In this document: positions 26,266-38,583 of the stretch, one piece after another | Numbering within the stretch: the stretch's first letter is position 1 | Layout of the letters: each line of letters opens with the position of its first letter | DNA from: Candidula unifasciata | Lineage: Eukaryota; Mollusca; Gastropoda; Stylommatophora; Geomitridae | NCBI GenBank assembly: GCA_905116865.2 | Contig: CAJHNH020005011.1 | Coordinates: forward strand, 124,001 to 188,000 | Length of the DNA stretch: 64,000 nt | Direction: 5' to 3' | Made by a program: the position numbers and the translations under genes | Notes under the pieces: model-generated | Databases searched by the model: none | The model's input: the letters and a program-made list of their open reading frames with translations, nothing else | Told to the model about the DNA's origin: nothing

Positions 26266-26345
26266 TAGCCGTTGTTCCCCTCCAGGTTGCTGTCCGAATG
26301 ATTAACACCTCAGCCATGTGAATCAGACAGGATCAGATCCCAGAA

Positions 26346-26738
26346 ACCGATATCAGCCGTACACAGCTGTTACAATAGGGCAGCCCTACACAGATGTTAC
26401 ACTTGGGCAGCCCTACACAGCTGTTACAATAGGGCAGCCCTACACAGTTGTTACAAAAGGGCAGCCCTACACAGCTGTTACATTAGAGCAGCCCTACACA
26501 GCTGTTACATTAGGGCAGCCCTACAGAGCTGTTACATTAGGGCAGCCTTACACAGCTGTTACATTAGGGCAGTCCTACACAGCTGTTACAATAGAGCAGC
26601 CCTACACAGCTGTTACAATAGAGCAGCCCTACACAGCTGTTACAATAGGGCAGCCCTACACAGCTGTTACATTAGGGCAGCCCTACACAGCTGTTACATT
26701 AGGGCAGCCCTACACTGCTGTTACATTAGGCAGCGCGA
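26346..26738. repeat. 27-bp minisatellite, about 14 copies
   Basis: Units of 27 bp with ACACAGCTGTTACAATAGGG and CAGCCCT; the ACAATAGGG/ACATTAGGG choice varies from copy to copy. About 80 unique bases (26266-26345) separate it from the previous array. Confidence 0.95.
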
Positions 26739-26740
26739 CA

Positions 26741-27035
26741 GCAGTTAACAATAAATAAAACCAGTATTAAACAACATGGACAGGAGAAGGTCAACTTATC
26801 AGACATGGGGAATAAAACCAGTATTAAACAACATGGACAGGAGAAGGTCAACTTATCAGACAAGACGAATAAAACCAGTATTAAACAACATGGACAGGAG
26901 AAGGTCAACTTATCAGACATGGCGAATAAAACTTGTATTAAACAACATGGACAGGAGAAGGTCAACTTATCAGACATGGCGAATAAAACATGTATTAAAC
27001 AACATGGACAGGAGAAGGTCAACTTAATAAACACA
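26741..27035. repeat. 57-bp tandem repeat, 5 copies
   Basis: Units of 57 bp with ACAACATGGACAGGAGAAGG, TCAACTTATCAGACATGG and AATAAAACCAGTATTA. Divisible by three, so short frames are open on both strands. It directly abuts the 27-bp array. Confidence 0.95.
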
Positions 27036-27489
27036 TGACACACATAACATATATTAGACGGCTCCAGTGTGCATGTACAACAGACAGGCCGAGTAGCTTA
27101 TGACCCTAGGACACAGCCAAGTCTGGTTCGGCTGTGTCCCGCTGCCTAGGACACAGCCAAGTCTGGTTCGACTGTGTCCCGCTGTCCGTGCCCAGCAGGT
27201 TCCCCTTTGGTTTAGGAAAAGCTCTCTGGTCAAATATCTTGGCGAGAAGGGTGTTTCCTTCCAAGCCGGAGTGCATCCGCCTGAGAGGGGAGGAGTCTGT
27301 ACAACCCATGTGCACGCAGAAATCAAGTTGTTGAACAAGACCAAAGTCCAGAAGTGAACGAACAACCAAAACTTTCCCCCGAGGAGAAGAAGAAGAAGAA
27401 GGAGAGGAAGCAATGACGTATGTAACCAGAGACTGAGGTGGACTATTGTCAGAAAGAGAGCCCACTTCTGTGGAACAGTTGTTAAATAG
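27036..27489. other. Mostly unique; 41-bp duplicated palindrome
   Basis: Positions 27104-27185 hold two adjacent copies of a roughly 40-bp segment. Each can fold on itself: GGACACAGCC pairs with GGCTGTGTCC. The rest is unique, with an AAG-rich tract at about 27386-27405. The minus-strand frames across this stretch have no family features. Confidence 0.55.
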
Positions 27490-27765
27490 GTAGTGTCTGT
27501 CTGTGCGCGAGCCGCCCGGGTGTAGCGGCTAGACCCTGGCCTGCGGAGTGGAAGTCCCTGGGGTCGGGTACTAAAAAGGACGGACTGGTTGTTTTGTTTT
27601 TTAAAATGACCTTGGCCCCCACGCCGACCCAGCCTTAAGTGGATACCAGGTAAAGTCTTGAGAAGTAAAGGCGGCCGGCATGACGCTGACCATATCAACC
27701 ATGAAGTGCCGATTGGTTTGTAAAGTATAGGTCTCGCCCTATATGCCCAGAACGCATGTAGGCTT
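27490..27765 (+). mobile_element. Probable tRNA-derived SINE
   Basis: The 5' part has a tRNA-like arrangement: GGGTGTAGCGGCTAGACC resembles a degenerate A box, followed about 35 bases later by GGGGTCGGGTACT in the position of a B box. The body continues to the segment with CATATCAACCATGAAGTGCCG and ends in unclear sequence. The internal promoter boxes are eroded and no target duplication was identified, so the call is tentative. Confidence 0.5.
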
Positions 27766-28636
27766 GAAAAGGAGTTGATAATTGATAACCGTTATCAGGT
27801 TTAACCCATTGTCTAACCATAAGATATCACTGGCTCCCCTTTGATCCGGTTGACGGGTTGCTAACCATAACTTAACACGTGGTCAGCCTGGATGGATCAG
27901 AAAAAGTTCCTGGCCTCATTCTTGTGGCCACTCAAACGGGTCATGAATGTAATCCATGCAGAGAAACAGTAGACGGGGCCACACTTCTATCCTATGATTG
28001 CTTGTTTCACGTCCAAGTCTTAGCTGATAACAGCAAGCAAGTCTAGCCATGTAATCGCTTGGCTATCGTCTCATATAACTCTTTACAAGTGCCCTGTTGC
28101 TGGTTATCGACAGTTCTCTTACTTCACCCAAACTGTTGTTAGCCATCATTGTTTCACAGTGCTCATAACCGACACGATGTGACAAACTGTCTGTGTGTTT
28201 TTATAAAATGTAGATCCAGGTATTGCGACTATCATCACACATTTCCCTGAAACATCACCAATTGATTGTTGACATTCATTGTATACTGCTGACTCAACAT
28301 CTCTGTCGTTTTGTCTTGTGTACCGTCACTATCTCTTTCACTGGTCATTGTCGTATGACGCTGTCACATGTCTTCATTAGGGTTGCCCCTCATGAACCAA
28401 AAAGACACTCTGAAGTAGTTTATGTATTGAGATGTTGGCTCGTGTTGGTTTAGGTGGCATCCCGCAGTTCTAATGAACATCCAACCTACTCCAGTGTGAG
28501 GCGACTATGGCACTACTGAATCAATAATTATTCCTAGGTGCAACTTGGTCTGACTTCCCCACTACTTATAAGCTCCCAGACTACACAGGAATCCTATACT
28601 AGTCACAATAACACAGTACACAATAAAACATCCAAA
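27766..28636. other. Unique sequence, nothing recognised
   Basis: About 870 bp of non-repetitive DNA before the 41-bp array. It contains no recognised exon or element. A 76-codon frame at 28223-28453 shows no motif. Confidence 0.5.
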
Positions 28637-31600
28637 TACCACACTTACTCCAGCTAACCTAAAGAACTGTGAAAGATTCCGCACTCACCCCAGCTAACCT
28701 AAAAAACTAGTGAAAGATGCCACACTCACCCCAGCTAACCTAAAGAACTGTGAAAGATTCTACACTCACCCCAGCTAACCTAAAAAACTGTGAAAGATTC
28801 CACACTCACCCCAGCTAACCTAAAAAACTAGTGAAAGATTCCACACTCACCCTAGCTAACCTAAAAAACTAGTGAAAGATGCCACACTCACCCCAGCTAA
28901 CCTAAAAAACTGTGAAAGATTCCACACTCACTCCAGCTAACCTAAAAAACTAGTGAAAGATGCCACACTCACCCCAGCTAACCTAAAAAACTAGTGAAAG
29001 ATGCCACACTCACCCCAGCTAACCTAAAAAACTGTGAAAGATGCCACACTCACCCCAGCTAACCTAAAAAACTGAAAGATTCCACACTCACTCCAGCTAA
29101 CCTAAAAAACTAGTGAAAGATGCCACACTCACCCCAGCTAACCTAAAGAACTGTGAAAGATTCTACACTCACTCCAGCTAACCTAAAGAACTGTGAAAGA
29201 TTCCACACTCACTCCAGCTAACCTAAAGAACTGTGAAAGATTCTTCACTCACCCCAGCTAACCTAAAGAACTGTGAAAGATTCTACACTCACCCCAGCTA
29301 ACCTAAAGAACTGTGAAAGATTCCACACTCACCCCAGCTAACCTAAAGAACTGTGAAAGATTCTACACTCACTCCAGCTAACCTAAAGAACTGTGAAAGA
29401 TTCCACACTCACTCCAGCTAACCTAAAGAACTGTGAAAGATTCCGCACTCACCCCAGCTAACCTAAAGAACTGTGAAAGATTCCGCACTCAGCCCAGCTA
29501 ACCTAAAGAACTGTGAAAGATTCCGCACTCAGCCCAGCTAACCTAAAGAACTAGTGAAAGATTCTACATTCGCTCCAGCTAACTTAAAGAACTGTGAAAG
29601 ATTCTACATTCGCTCCAGCTAACCTAAAGAACTAGTGAAAGATTCTACATTCGCTCCAGCTAACCTAAAGAACTAGTGAAAGATTCTACATTCGCTCCAG
29701 CTAACCTAAAGAACTAGTGAAAGATTCTACATTCGCTCCAGCTAACCTAAAGAACTAGTGAAAGATTCTACATTCGCTCCAGCTAACCTAAAGAACTAGT
29801 GAAAGATTCTACATTCGCTCCAGCTAACCTAAAGAACTAGTGAAAGATTCTACATTCGCTCCAGCTAACCTAAAGAACTAGTGAAAGATTCTACATTCGC
29901 TCCAGCTAACCTAAAGAACTAGTGAAAGATTCTACATTCGCTCCAGCTAACCTAAAGAACTAGTGAAAGATTCTACATTCGCTCCAGCTAACCTAAAGAA
30001 CTAGTGAAAGATTCTACATTCGCTCCAGCTAACCTAAAGAACTAGTGAAAGATTCTACATTCGCTCCAGCTAACCTAAAGAACTAGTGAAAGATTCTACA
30101 TTCGCTCCAGCTAACCTAAAGAACTAGTGAAAGATTCTACATTCGCTCCAGCTAACCTAAAGAACTAGTGAAAGATTCTACATTCGCTCCAGCTAACCTA
30201 AAGAACTAGTGAAAGATTCTACATTCGCTCCAGCTAACCTAAAGAACTATGAAAGATTCTACATTCGCTCCAGCTAACCTAAAGAACTAGTGAAAGATTC
30301 TACATTCGCTCCAGCTAACCTAAAGAACTAGTGAAAGATTCTACATTCGCTCCAGCTAACCTAAAGAACTAGTGAAAGATTCTACATTCGCTCCAGCTAA
30401 CCTAAAGAACTAGTGAAAGATTCTACATTCGCTCCAGCTAACCTAAAGAACTAGTGAAAGATTCTACATTCGCTCCAGCTAACCTAAAGAACTAGTGAAA
30501 GATTCTACATTCCAGCTAACCTAAAGAACTGTGAAAGATTAACTCACTCCAGCTAACCTAAAGAACTAGTGAAAGATTCTACATTCGCTCCAGCTAACCT
30601 AAAGAACTAGTGAAAGATTCTACATTCGCTCCAGCTAACCTAAAGAACTAGTGAAAGATTCTACATTCGCTCCAGCTAACCTAAAGAACTGTGAAAGATT
30701 CTACATTCGCTCCAGCTAACCTAAAGAACTGTGAAAGATTCTACATTCGCTCCCTAAAGCTAAAGATTCCTAAAGAACTAAAAGTGAAAGATTCTACATT
30801 CAAAGATCCAGCTAACCTAAAGAACTAGTGAAAGATTCTACATTCGCTCCAGCTAACCTAAAGAACTAGTGAAAGATTCTACATTCGCTCCAGCTAACCT
30901 AAAGAACTAGTGAAAGATTCTACATTCGCTCCAGCTAACCTAAAGAACTAGTGAAAGATTCTACATTCGCTCCTAGCCTAACCTAAAAGATTCTACATTC
31001 GCTCCAGCTAACCTAAAGAAACTAGTGAAAGATTCTACATTCGCTCCAGCTAACCTAAAGAACTAGTGAAAGATTCTACATTCGCTCCAGCTAACCTAAA
31101 GAACTAGTGAAAGATTCTACATTCGCTCCAGCTAACCTAAAGAACTAGTGAAAGATTCTACATTCGCTCCAGCTCATTCGCTCCAGCTAACCTAAAGAAC
31201 TAGTGAAAGATTCTACATTCGCTCCAGCTAACCTAAAGAACTAGTGAAAGATTCTACATTCGCTCCAGCTAACCTAAAGAACTAGTGAAAGATTCTACAT
31301 TCGCTCCAGCTAACCTAAAGAACTAGTGAAAGATTCTACATTCGCTCCAGCTAACCTAAAGAACTAGTGAAAGATTCTACATTCGCTCCAGCTAACCTAA
31401 AGAACTAGTGAAAGATTCTACATTCGCTCCAGCTAACCTAAAGAACTAGTGAAAGATTCTACATTCGCTCCAGCTAACCTAAAGAACTAGTGAAAGATTC
31501 TACATTCGCTCCAGCTAACCTAAAGAACTAGTGAAAGATTCTACATTCGCTCCAGCTAACCTAAAGAACTGTGAAAGATTCTACATTCGCTCCAGCTAAC

Positions 31601-34600
31601 CTAAAGAACTAGTGAAAGATTCTACATTCGCTCCAGCTAACCTAAAGAACTAGTGAAAGATTCTACATTCGCTCCAGCTAACCTAAAGAACTAGTGAAAG
31701 ATTCTACATTCGCTCCAGCTAACCTAAAGAACTAGTGAAAGATTCTACATTCGCTCCAGCTAACCTAAAGAACTAGTGAAAGATTCTACATTCGCTCCAG
31801 CTAACCTAAAGAACTAGTGAAAGATTCTACATTCGCTCCAGCTAACCTAAAGAACTAGTGAAAGATTCTACATTCGCTCCAGCTAACCTAAAGAACTAGT
31901 GAAAGATTCTACATTCGCTTCGCTAACCTAAAGAACTAGTGAAAGATTCTACATTCGCTCCAGCTAACCTAAAGAACTAGTGAAAGATTCTACATTCGCT
32001 CCAGCTAACCTAAAGAACTAGTGAAAGATTCTACATTCGCTCCAGCTAACCTAAAGAACTAGTGAAAGATTCTACATTCGCTCCAGCTAACCTAAAGAAC
32101 TAGTGAACATTCGAGCTTAAAGAACTACATTCGCTCCAGCTAACCTAAAGAACTAGTGAAGATTCTACATTCGCTCCAGCTAACCTAAAGAAAGTGAAAG
32201 ATTCTACATTCCAGCTAACCTAAAGAACTAGTGAAAGATTCTACATTCGCTCCAGCTAACCTAAAGAACTAGTGAAAGATTCTACATTCGCTCCAGCTAA
32301 CCTAAAGAACTAGTGAAAGATTCTACATTCCTCCAGCTAACCTAAAGAACTAGTGAAAGATTCTACATTCGCTCCAGCTAACCTAAAGAACTAGTGAAAG
32401 ATTCTACATTCGCTCCAGCTAACCTAAAGAACTAGTGAAAGATTCTACATTCGCTCCAGCTAACCTAAAGAACTAGTGAAAGATTCTACATTCATTCGCT
32501 CCAGCTAACCTAAAGAACTAGTGAAAGATTCTACATTCGCTCCAGCTAACCTAAAGAACTAGTGAAAGATTCTACATTCGCTCCAGCTAACCTAAAGTGA
32601 AAGAACTAGTGAAAGATTCTACATTCGCTCCAGCTAACCTAAAGAACTAGTGAAAGATTCTACATTCGCTCCAGCTAACCTAAAGAACTAGTGAAAGATT
32701 CTACATTCGCTCCAGCTAACCTAAAGAACTAGTGAAAGATTCTACATTCGCTCCAGCTAACCTAAAGAACTAGTGAAAGATTCTACATTCGCTCCAGCTA
32801 ACCTAAAGAACTAGTGAAAGATTCTACATTCGCTCCAGCTAACCTAAAGAACTAGTGAAAGATTCTACATTCGCTCCAGCTAACCTAAAGAACTAGTGAA
32901 AGATTCTACATTCGCTCCAGCTAACCTAAAAGAAACTAGTGAAAGATTCTACATTCGCTCCAGCTAACCTAAAGAACTAGTGAAAGATTCTACATTCGCT
33001 CCAGCTAACCTAAAGAACTAGTGAAAGATTCTACATTCGCTCCAGCTAACCTAAAGAACTAGTGAAAGATTCTACATTCGCTCCAGCTAACCTAAAGAAC
33101 TAGTGAAACCTAAAGAACTAGTGATTCTACATTCGCTCCAGCTAACCTAAAGAACTAGTGAAAGATTCTACATTCGCTCCAGCTAACCTAAAGAACTAGT
33201 GAAAGATTCTACATTCGCTCCAGCTAACCTAAAGAACTAGTGAAAGATTCTACATTCGCTCCAGCTAACCTAAAGAACTAGTGAAAGATCTCTACATTCG
33301 CTCCAGCTAACCTAAAGAACTAGTGAAAGATTCTACATTCGCTCCAGCTAACCTAAAGAACTAGTGAAAGATTCTACATTCGCTCCAGCTAACCTAAAGA
33401 ACTAGTGAAAGATTCTACATTCGCTCCAGCTAACCTAAAGAACTAGTGAAAGATTCTAGTGAAAGATTCTACATTCGCTCCAGCTAACCTAAAGAACTAG
33501 TGAAAGATTCTACATTCGCTCCAGCTAACCTAAAGAACTAGTGAAAGATTCTACATTCGCTCCAGCTAACCTAAAGAAACTAGTAGTGAAAGATTCTACA
33601 TTCGCTCCAGCTAACCTAAAGAACTAGTGAAAGATTCTACATTCGCTCCAGCTAACCTAAAGAACTAGTGAAAGATTCTACATTCGCTCCAGCTAACCTA
33701 AAGAACTAGTGAAAGATTCTACATTCGCTCCAGCTAACCTAAAGAACTAGTGAAAGATTCTACATTCGCTCCAGCTAACCTAAAGAACTAGTGAAAGATT
33801 CTACATTCGCTCCAGCTAACCTAAAGAAAGATTCTAGTGAAAGATTCTACATTCGCTCCAGCTAACCTAAAGAACTAGTGAAAGATTCTACATTCGCTCC
33901 AGCTAACCTAAAGAACTAGTGAAAGATTCTACATTCGCTCCAGCTAACCTAAAGAGAACTAGTGAAAAGATTCTAGCTGCTAAAGAACTAGTGAAAGATT
34001 CTACATTCGCTCCAGCTAACCTAAAGAACTAGTGAAAGATTCTACATTCGCTCCAGCTAACCTAAAGAACTAGTGAAAGATTCTACATTCACTCCAGCTA
34101 ACCTAAAGAACTAGTGAAAGATTCTACATTCGCTCCAGCTAACCTAAAGAACTAGTGAAAGATTCTACATTCGCTCCAGCTAACCTAAAGAACTAGTGAA
34201 AGATTCTACATTCGCTCCAGCTAACCTAAAGAAACTAGTGAAAGATTCTACATTCGCTCCAGCTAACCTAAAGAACTAGTGAAAGATTCTACATTCGCTC
34301 CAGCTAACCTAAAGAACTAGTGAAAGATTCTACATTCGCTCCAGCTAACCTAAAGAACTAGTGAAAGATTCTACATTCGCTCCAGCTAACCTAAAGAACT
34401 AGTGAAAGATTCTACATTCGCTCCAGCTAACCTAAAGAACTAGTGAAAGATTCTACATTCGCTCCAGCTAACCTAAAGAACTAGTGAAAGATTCTACATT
34501 CGCTCCAGCTAACCTAAAGAACTAGTGAAAGATTCTACATTCGCTCCAGCTAACCTAAAGAACTAGTGAAAGATTCTACATTCGCTCCAGCTAACCTAAA

Positions 34601-35150
34601 GAACTAGTGAAAGATTCTACATTCGCTCCAGCTAACCTAAAGAACTAGTGAAAGATTCTACATTCGCTCCAGCTAACCTAAAGAACTAGTGAAAGATTCT
34701 ACATTCACTCCAGCTAACCTAAAGAACTAGTGAAAGATTCTACATTCACTCCAGCTAACCTAAAGAACTAGTGAAAGATTCTACATTCGCTCCAGCTAAC
34801 CTAAAGAACTAGTGAAAGATTCTACATTCGCTCCAGCTAACCTAAAGAACTAGTGAAAGATTCTACATTCGCTCCAGCTAACCTAAAGAACTAGTGAAGT
34901 GAAAGATTCTACATTCGCTCCAGCTAACCTAAAGAACTAGTGAAAGATTCTACATTCGCTCCAGCTAACCTAAAGAACTAGTGAAAGATTCTACATTCGC
35001 TCCAGCTAACCTAAAGAACTAGTGAAAGATTCTACATTCGCTCCAGCTAACCTAAAGAACTAGTGAAAGATTCTACATTCGCTCCAGCTAACCTAAAGAA
35101 CTAGTGAAAGATTCTACATTCGCTCCAGCTAACCTAAAGAACTGTGAAAG
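28637..35150. repeat. 41-bp minisatellite, about 159 copies
   Basis: This 6.5-kb array is the largest complete one in the window. The unit is CTCCAGCTAACCTAAAGAAC followed by TAGTGAAAGATTCTACATTCG. Copies with AACTGTGAAAG lose one base (40 bp). The left 0.9 kb is heterogeneous (CCACACTCACCCC, CTAAAAAACT, GCACTCAGCC variants); from about 29565 the units are nearly identical. Scrambled or truncated units punctuate the uniform part (near 30755, 30985, 32105-32215, 33105, 33830 and 33960). It ends about 90 bp before the first DAPK1 exon. Confidence 0.98.
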
Positions 35151-35241
35151 GACATAAAGGAATAGTATTTTTCACGTATGTTTGAATGTTTTTTTTTTTT
35201 TTTTGGTAGCTTATTAAGTTTTTTTCTTGTTTGTCCCTCAG
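35151..35241 (+). promoter_or_regulatory. 3' splice region of the first DAPK1 exon
   Basis: A long T run (about 35191-35204) and a second pyrimidine tract ending TTTTTTTCTTGTTTGTCCCTCAG lead into the acceptor AG at 35240-35241. This is a strong canonical 3' splice site, the best-formed of the six acceptors seen here. Confidence 0.85.
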
Positions 35242-35361
35242 GACAAGGCAGAGAATTTTGTCATGGCTGCCCTGTTTTGTGCCTCGGAGGAAGGCAATGT
35301 GGATGGTCTGAAAGAGTTGTCAGAGATGGCCGCCAACATTGACCTCAACACAGCCAACAAG
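35242..35361 (+). CDS. DAPK1: DAPK1 exon, start of the ankyrin region (40 codons)
   Basis: The exon encodes 40 residues beginning DKAENFVMAALFCASEEGN and ending with DLNTANK. In DAPK1 proteins the segment following the calmodulin-binding autoregulatory part reads with an xSFVMKAI-type helix and ends in N-x-PNK; the spacing and the FVM...A, G-L and NK positions agree. It forms the capping helical pair before the canonical ankyrin repeats, a region used for substrate and partner contacts. The acceptor is CCCTCAG and the donor AAG|GTCAGT; both junctions are phase 0. There is no start codon, so it is an internal exon: kinase exons must lie upstream. Alternative: another ankyrin protein, but the following exons make DAPK the best fit. 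Confidence 0.85.
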
Positions 35362-35477
35362 GTCAGTGATATTTCATTTTTTGAAACCTGACAAGTAATA
35401 TGACAGCTACAATACATAGCATATGATAGCTACATTGTTGTTCGTCTATCACAGGTGATGATGACTAGTCCTTTTAT
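35362..35477. other. First intron start; old repeat fragment
   Basis: After the donor, 35398-35445 carries ATGACAGCTACAATACAT and ATGATAGCTACATTG, diverged units of the roughly 23-bp array that resumes at 37340. The array therefore probably once reached this point. Confidence 0.6.
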
Positions 35478-36062
35478 CCAGTGGTGACTGGATTAGGGTA
35501 TGTGAGTGCGCAGATGGCTAATAAGACCAATTCAAACATTGAAAGTTCTTGAACAGTGTGGACAGGGAATAGAAGCCGCATCTCTCTGGTGATTTGCTTC
35601 ATTGTCTTTCCTGGCTTATCTTTGATGAATTGCTGCTCAATTTCTAGCAACTTCATGGGCCACAGCTCCTCGACAAAGAGAGGAGCGCCAGGATGAGCGG
35701 TCACATGCAGCGACTTCCCAGGTTTAAGGGTCAGTACAGAAGTCTTTCAGTGAAGTCTTGAGGTTGTCCTTGAAATATTCCTTCTGTCCATCTTGAGGGC
35801 GTTTTCCTTTTAGTAGCTCACTGTAGAAAATTCTATTTGGCAGTCGAGTCATGCATGTGGACTATATGACCTGTTCAGTGAAGCTGTGATTGTTTTGTTT
35901 TAAAATTTAGTAAATACTGGACAGTCTATCTCTGTCAAGGACTTCAGTGTTAGGGATCCTGTCTTGCCATTTTATGTTCCGAAACTTTCTGAGGCATACT
36001 GTGTGAAAGTGGTTCAACTTCTTAGCATGGTGCTGGTAAATGGTCCATAGTTTCACATGCAT
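35478..36062 (-). pseudogene. Degenerate LINE ORF2 C-terminus with C2H2 finger
   Basis: Reading the minus strand from about 36060 gives LINE-type blocks in order: LWTIYQHHAKKLNHFHTVCL, FRNIKWQDRIPNTEVL, TRLPNRIFYSELLKGKRPQ, and a CDRSSWRSSL block. It finishes with CPHCSRTFNV, a stop, then IGLISHLRTH. The cysteines and histidines of the last part have C2H2 zinc-finger spacing (C-x2-C-x12-H-x3-H). Such a C-terminal finger is known in some non-LTR retrotransposon proteins of invertebrates. About six in-frame stops break the copy, so it is dead. It sits inside the first intron on the strand opposite to DAPK1 and appears to have interrupted the ~23-bp repeat. Confidence 0.85.
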
Positions 36063-36235
36063 AGAGAACGAACAAACGAATGAACATTTTTTTTTAAAGG
36101 GTCACAATTTGGGCATGCAGGCCTGTCCAAACACCCATCTTTCACACAGTAGTTGTATTTTATCAATAAAGCATGTAATGTTTGTATAATAATATGCATA
36201 TTATGAATATCAAGAAACAACACATAAACATCAGT

Positions 36236-36405
36236 GGTAAAATGCATGCACACACTCACGCGGGAGCGCGCGCACACACACTTACATGCTCGCACCCACT
36301 CACACACATGTATTCACACCACATACATACATCTAAATACACACATATTACACACATATTACACACACACACATGCCAGACACATATATAAGCATACATG
36401 CATGC

Positions 36406-36436
<31 letters not shown>

Positions 36437-36713
36437 TACACACACACACACACCACAGCACACAGCACAGCACAACATAACATAACATAACATAACATTG
36501 CATTACATACATTACATTACATATACTACATACATTACACTGCACACATTACATTGCACACATTACATTACATACATTACATTACATACATTACATTACA
36601 TGCATTTCATTACATACATTTCATTACTTACATTACATTACATGACACCTATTACATGGCACCCATTACATCGCACACATACATACATATATTACATACA
36701 TATATTTCATACA

Positions 36714-36744
<31 letters not shown>

Positions 36745-36920
36745 CATACATACATACATACATACATACATACATACATACATACATACATACATACATA
36801 CATACATACATACATACATACATACATACATACATACATACATACATACATACATACATACATACATACATACATACATACATACATACATACATACATA
36901 CATACACACACACACAGACA

Positions 36921-36962
<42 letters not shown>

Positions 36963-36963
36963 T

Positions 36964-37006
<43 letters not shown>

Positions 37007-37225
37007 TACACACATACACATACACACATACATTACATACGCATGCATCACGCATGTACACACAAAGACACAACACCCACAGACAGGAACACACACAAAA
37101 AAACACACACACATGCATACACACACTCACACACTCAGGCAGACAGGCATATGCAGACAAAAACAGACACAGACACATATGCAGGCACACACAAACACAC
37201 ACAGATGCAGACATACATGGACAAA
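36236..37225. repeat. Compound microsatellite region (CA, CATAA, CATT, TACA)
   Basis: In order: CA-rich mixed tract (36236-36475), CATAA pentamers (about 36470-36497), a CATTACATA-type tract (36500-36715), about 48 TACA tetramers (36715-36903), then a long CA-rich tract (36903-37225). It yields many spurious open frames rich in Cys/Val or His/Thr. Positions 36063-36235 and 37226-37339 on either side are short unique stretches. Confidence 0.95.
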
Positions 37226-37339
37226 CATAGAGAAGTACAGGAAGTATGACAGCTTCGTCTGCTGGCTGATGCTGGCTCTGTTCCAGACTTTTGTGCCAAG
37301 TCGACCAAATGTGCTGCTGGTTTTAGATATCCATGTATT

Positions 37340-38583
37340 GCAGCTATGACAGCTACATTACATGTCATATAACAGCTGCATTATATAATATATGACAGCT
37401 ATACTACTTGACATCTGACAGCTAAAATGCATTACATCTGACACCTATAATACATGACAGGTGCAGTACATAACATTTTACAGTCACAGAACCCAATATC
37501 AGCAGCTACAGTAGATGATATTAGACAGCTACAGTGTATGATATGTGATAAATACAATAGCATATGGCAGCCACAGTACATGACTTCTGACAGTTACAGT
37601 ACATGACTTCTGACAACTGCAGCGTATGACATATGAGAGCTAAGGTATTTGACATCTAACAGCTGCAGTACATGCCTCAACAGCTTCAGAACTTAATGTG
37701 TGAAAGCTACAGTAGTTGACATCTTACAGCTGCAGTACTCAGGTATCTGACAGCTACAATATTTGACATGTGACATCTACAGTACTTGACATGTGACAGC
37801 TACAGTACTCAACATGACAACTACAGTATTTGACAGCTACAGTATTTGATATCTGACATCTACAGTGCTTGACATCTGATAGCCACAATACTCAACATCT
37901 TATAACTACAATACTCATCATCTAACAGCTACTGTACTTGACATGTGACAGCTACAGTACATGACATCAACATGGCATGATATCTTATAACTACAATACT
38001 CATCATCTAACAGCTACTGTACTTGACATGTTACAGCTACAGTACATGACATCAACATGACATGACATCTTACAGCTACAATATTTGTCATCTAAAGGCT
38101 ACAATACTTGATATGTGACAGCTACAGAGCTTGACATGTGACAACTACAGTACTCAACATGTGACAACTACAGTACTCAACATGTGACAACTACAGTACT
38201 CAACATGTGACAACTACAGTACTCAACATGTGACAACTACAGTACTCAACATGTGACAACTACAGTACTCAACATGTGACAACTACAGTACTCAACATGT
38301 GACAACTACAGTACTCAACATGTGACAACTACAGTACTCAACATGTGACAACTACAGTACTCAACATGTGACAACTACAGTACTCCACATGAGACAACTA
38401 CAGTACTCCACGTGTGAAAGCTGCAGTACTTGACCTCCAGCAGCTACAGTACTAGATATGTGACAGTTACATTACTCGACATGTGACAGTTACATTACTC
38501 CACATGTGACAGTTACATTACTCCACATGTGACAGTTACATTACTCCACATGTGACAGCTACAGGACTCGACATGTAACAGTT
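37340..38583. repeat. ~23-bp minisatellite, old left half and young core
   Basis: Diverged units of the TGACAGCTACAGTACTTGACATC type fill 37340-38130 with variable spacing. A nearly perfect 23-bp block with TGTGACAACTACAGTACTCAACA lies at about 38135-38390, followed by diverged units to 38583. The recent homogenised core within old copies indicates local re-expansion. It is interrupted at 38584 by a retroposon and resumes at 38813. Confidence 0.95.

Noticed and set aside
23414..26317. 967-codon minus-strand open frame and its overlapping relatives
   Set aside because: It lies wholly in the 30/34-bp array, is open because the unit has no stops in these frames, and has parallel open frames; it has no unique domain, so it is not a gene.
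27490..27570. Functional tRNA gene
   Set aside because: The A and B boxes are degenerate, no anticodon arm or acceptor stem could be paired, and a SINE-like body follows.
27054..27698. 214-codon minus-strand frame
   Set aside because: It runs through a duplicated palindrome, an AAG tract and a SINE-like sequence; no protein family features.
1..35241. DAPK1 kinase or calmodulin-binding exons upstream
   Set aside because: I looked for HRDLKPEN, DFG and the basic calmodulin-binding helix in the unique stretches by eye and found none; short exons could have been missed.
36256..37214. Cys-Val-Tyr-rich minus frames that look like cysteine-rich peptides
   Set aside because: Translations of CA and TACA microsatellites; no signal peptide, no cysteine framework beyond the dinucleotide pattern.
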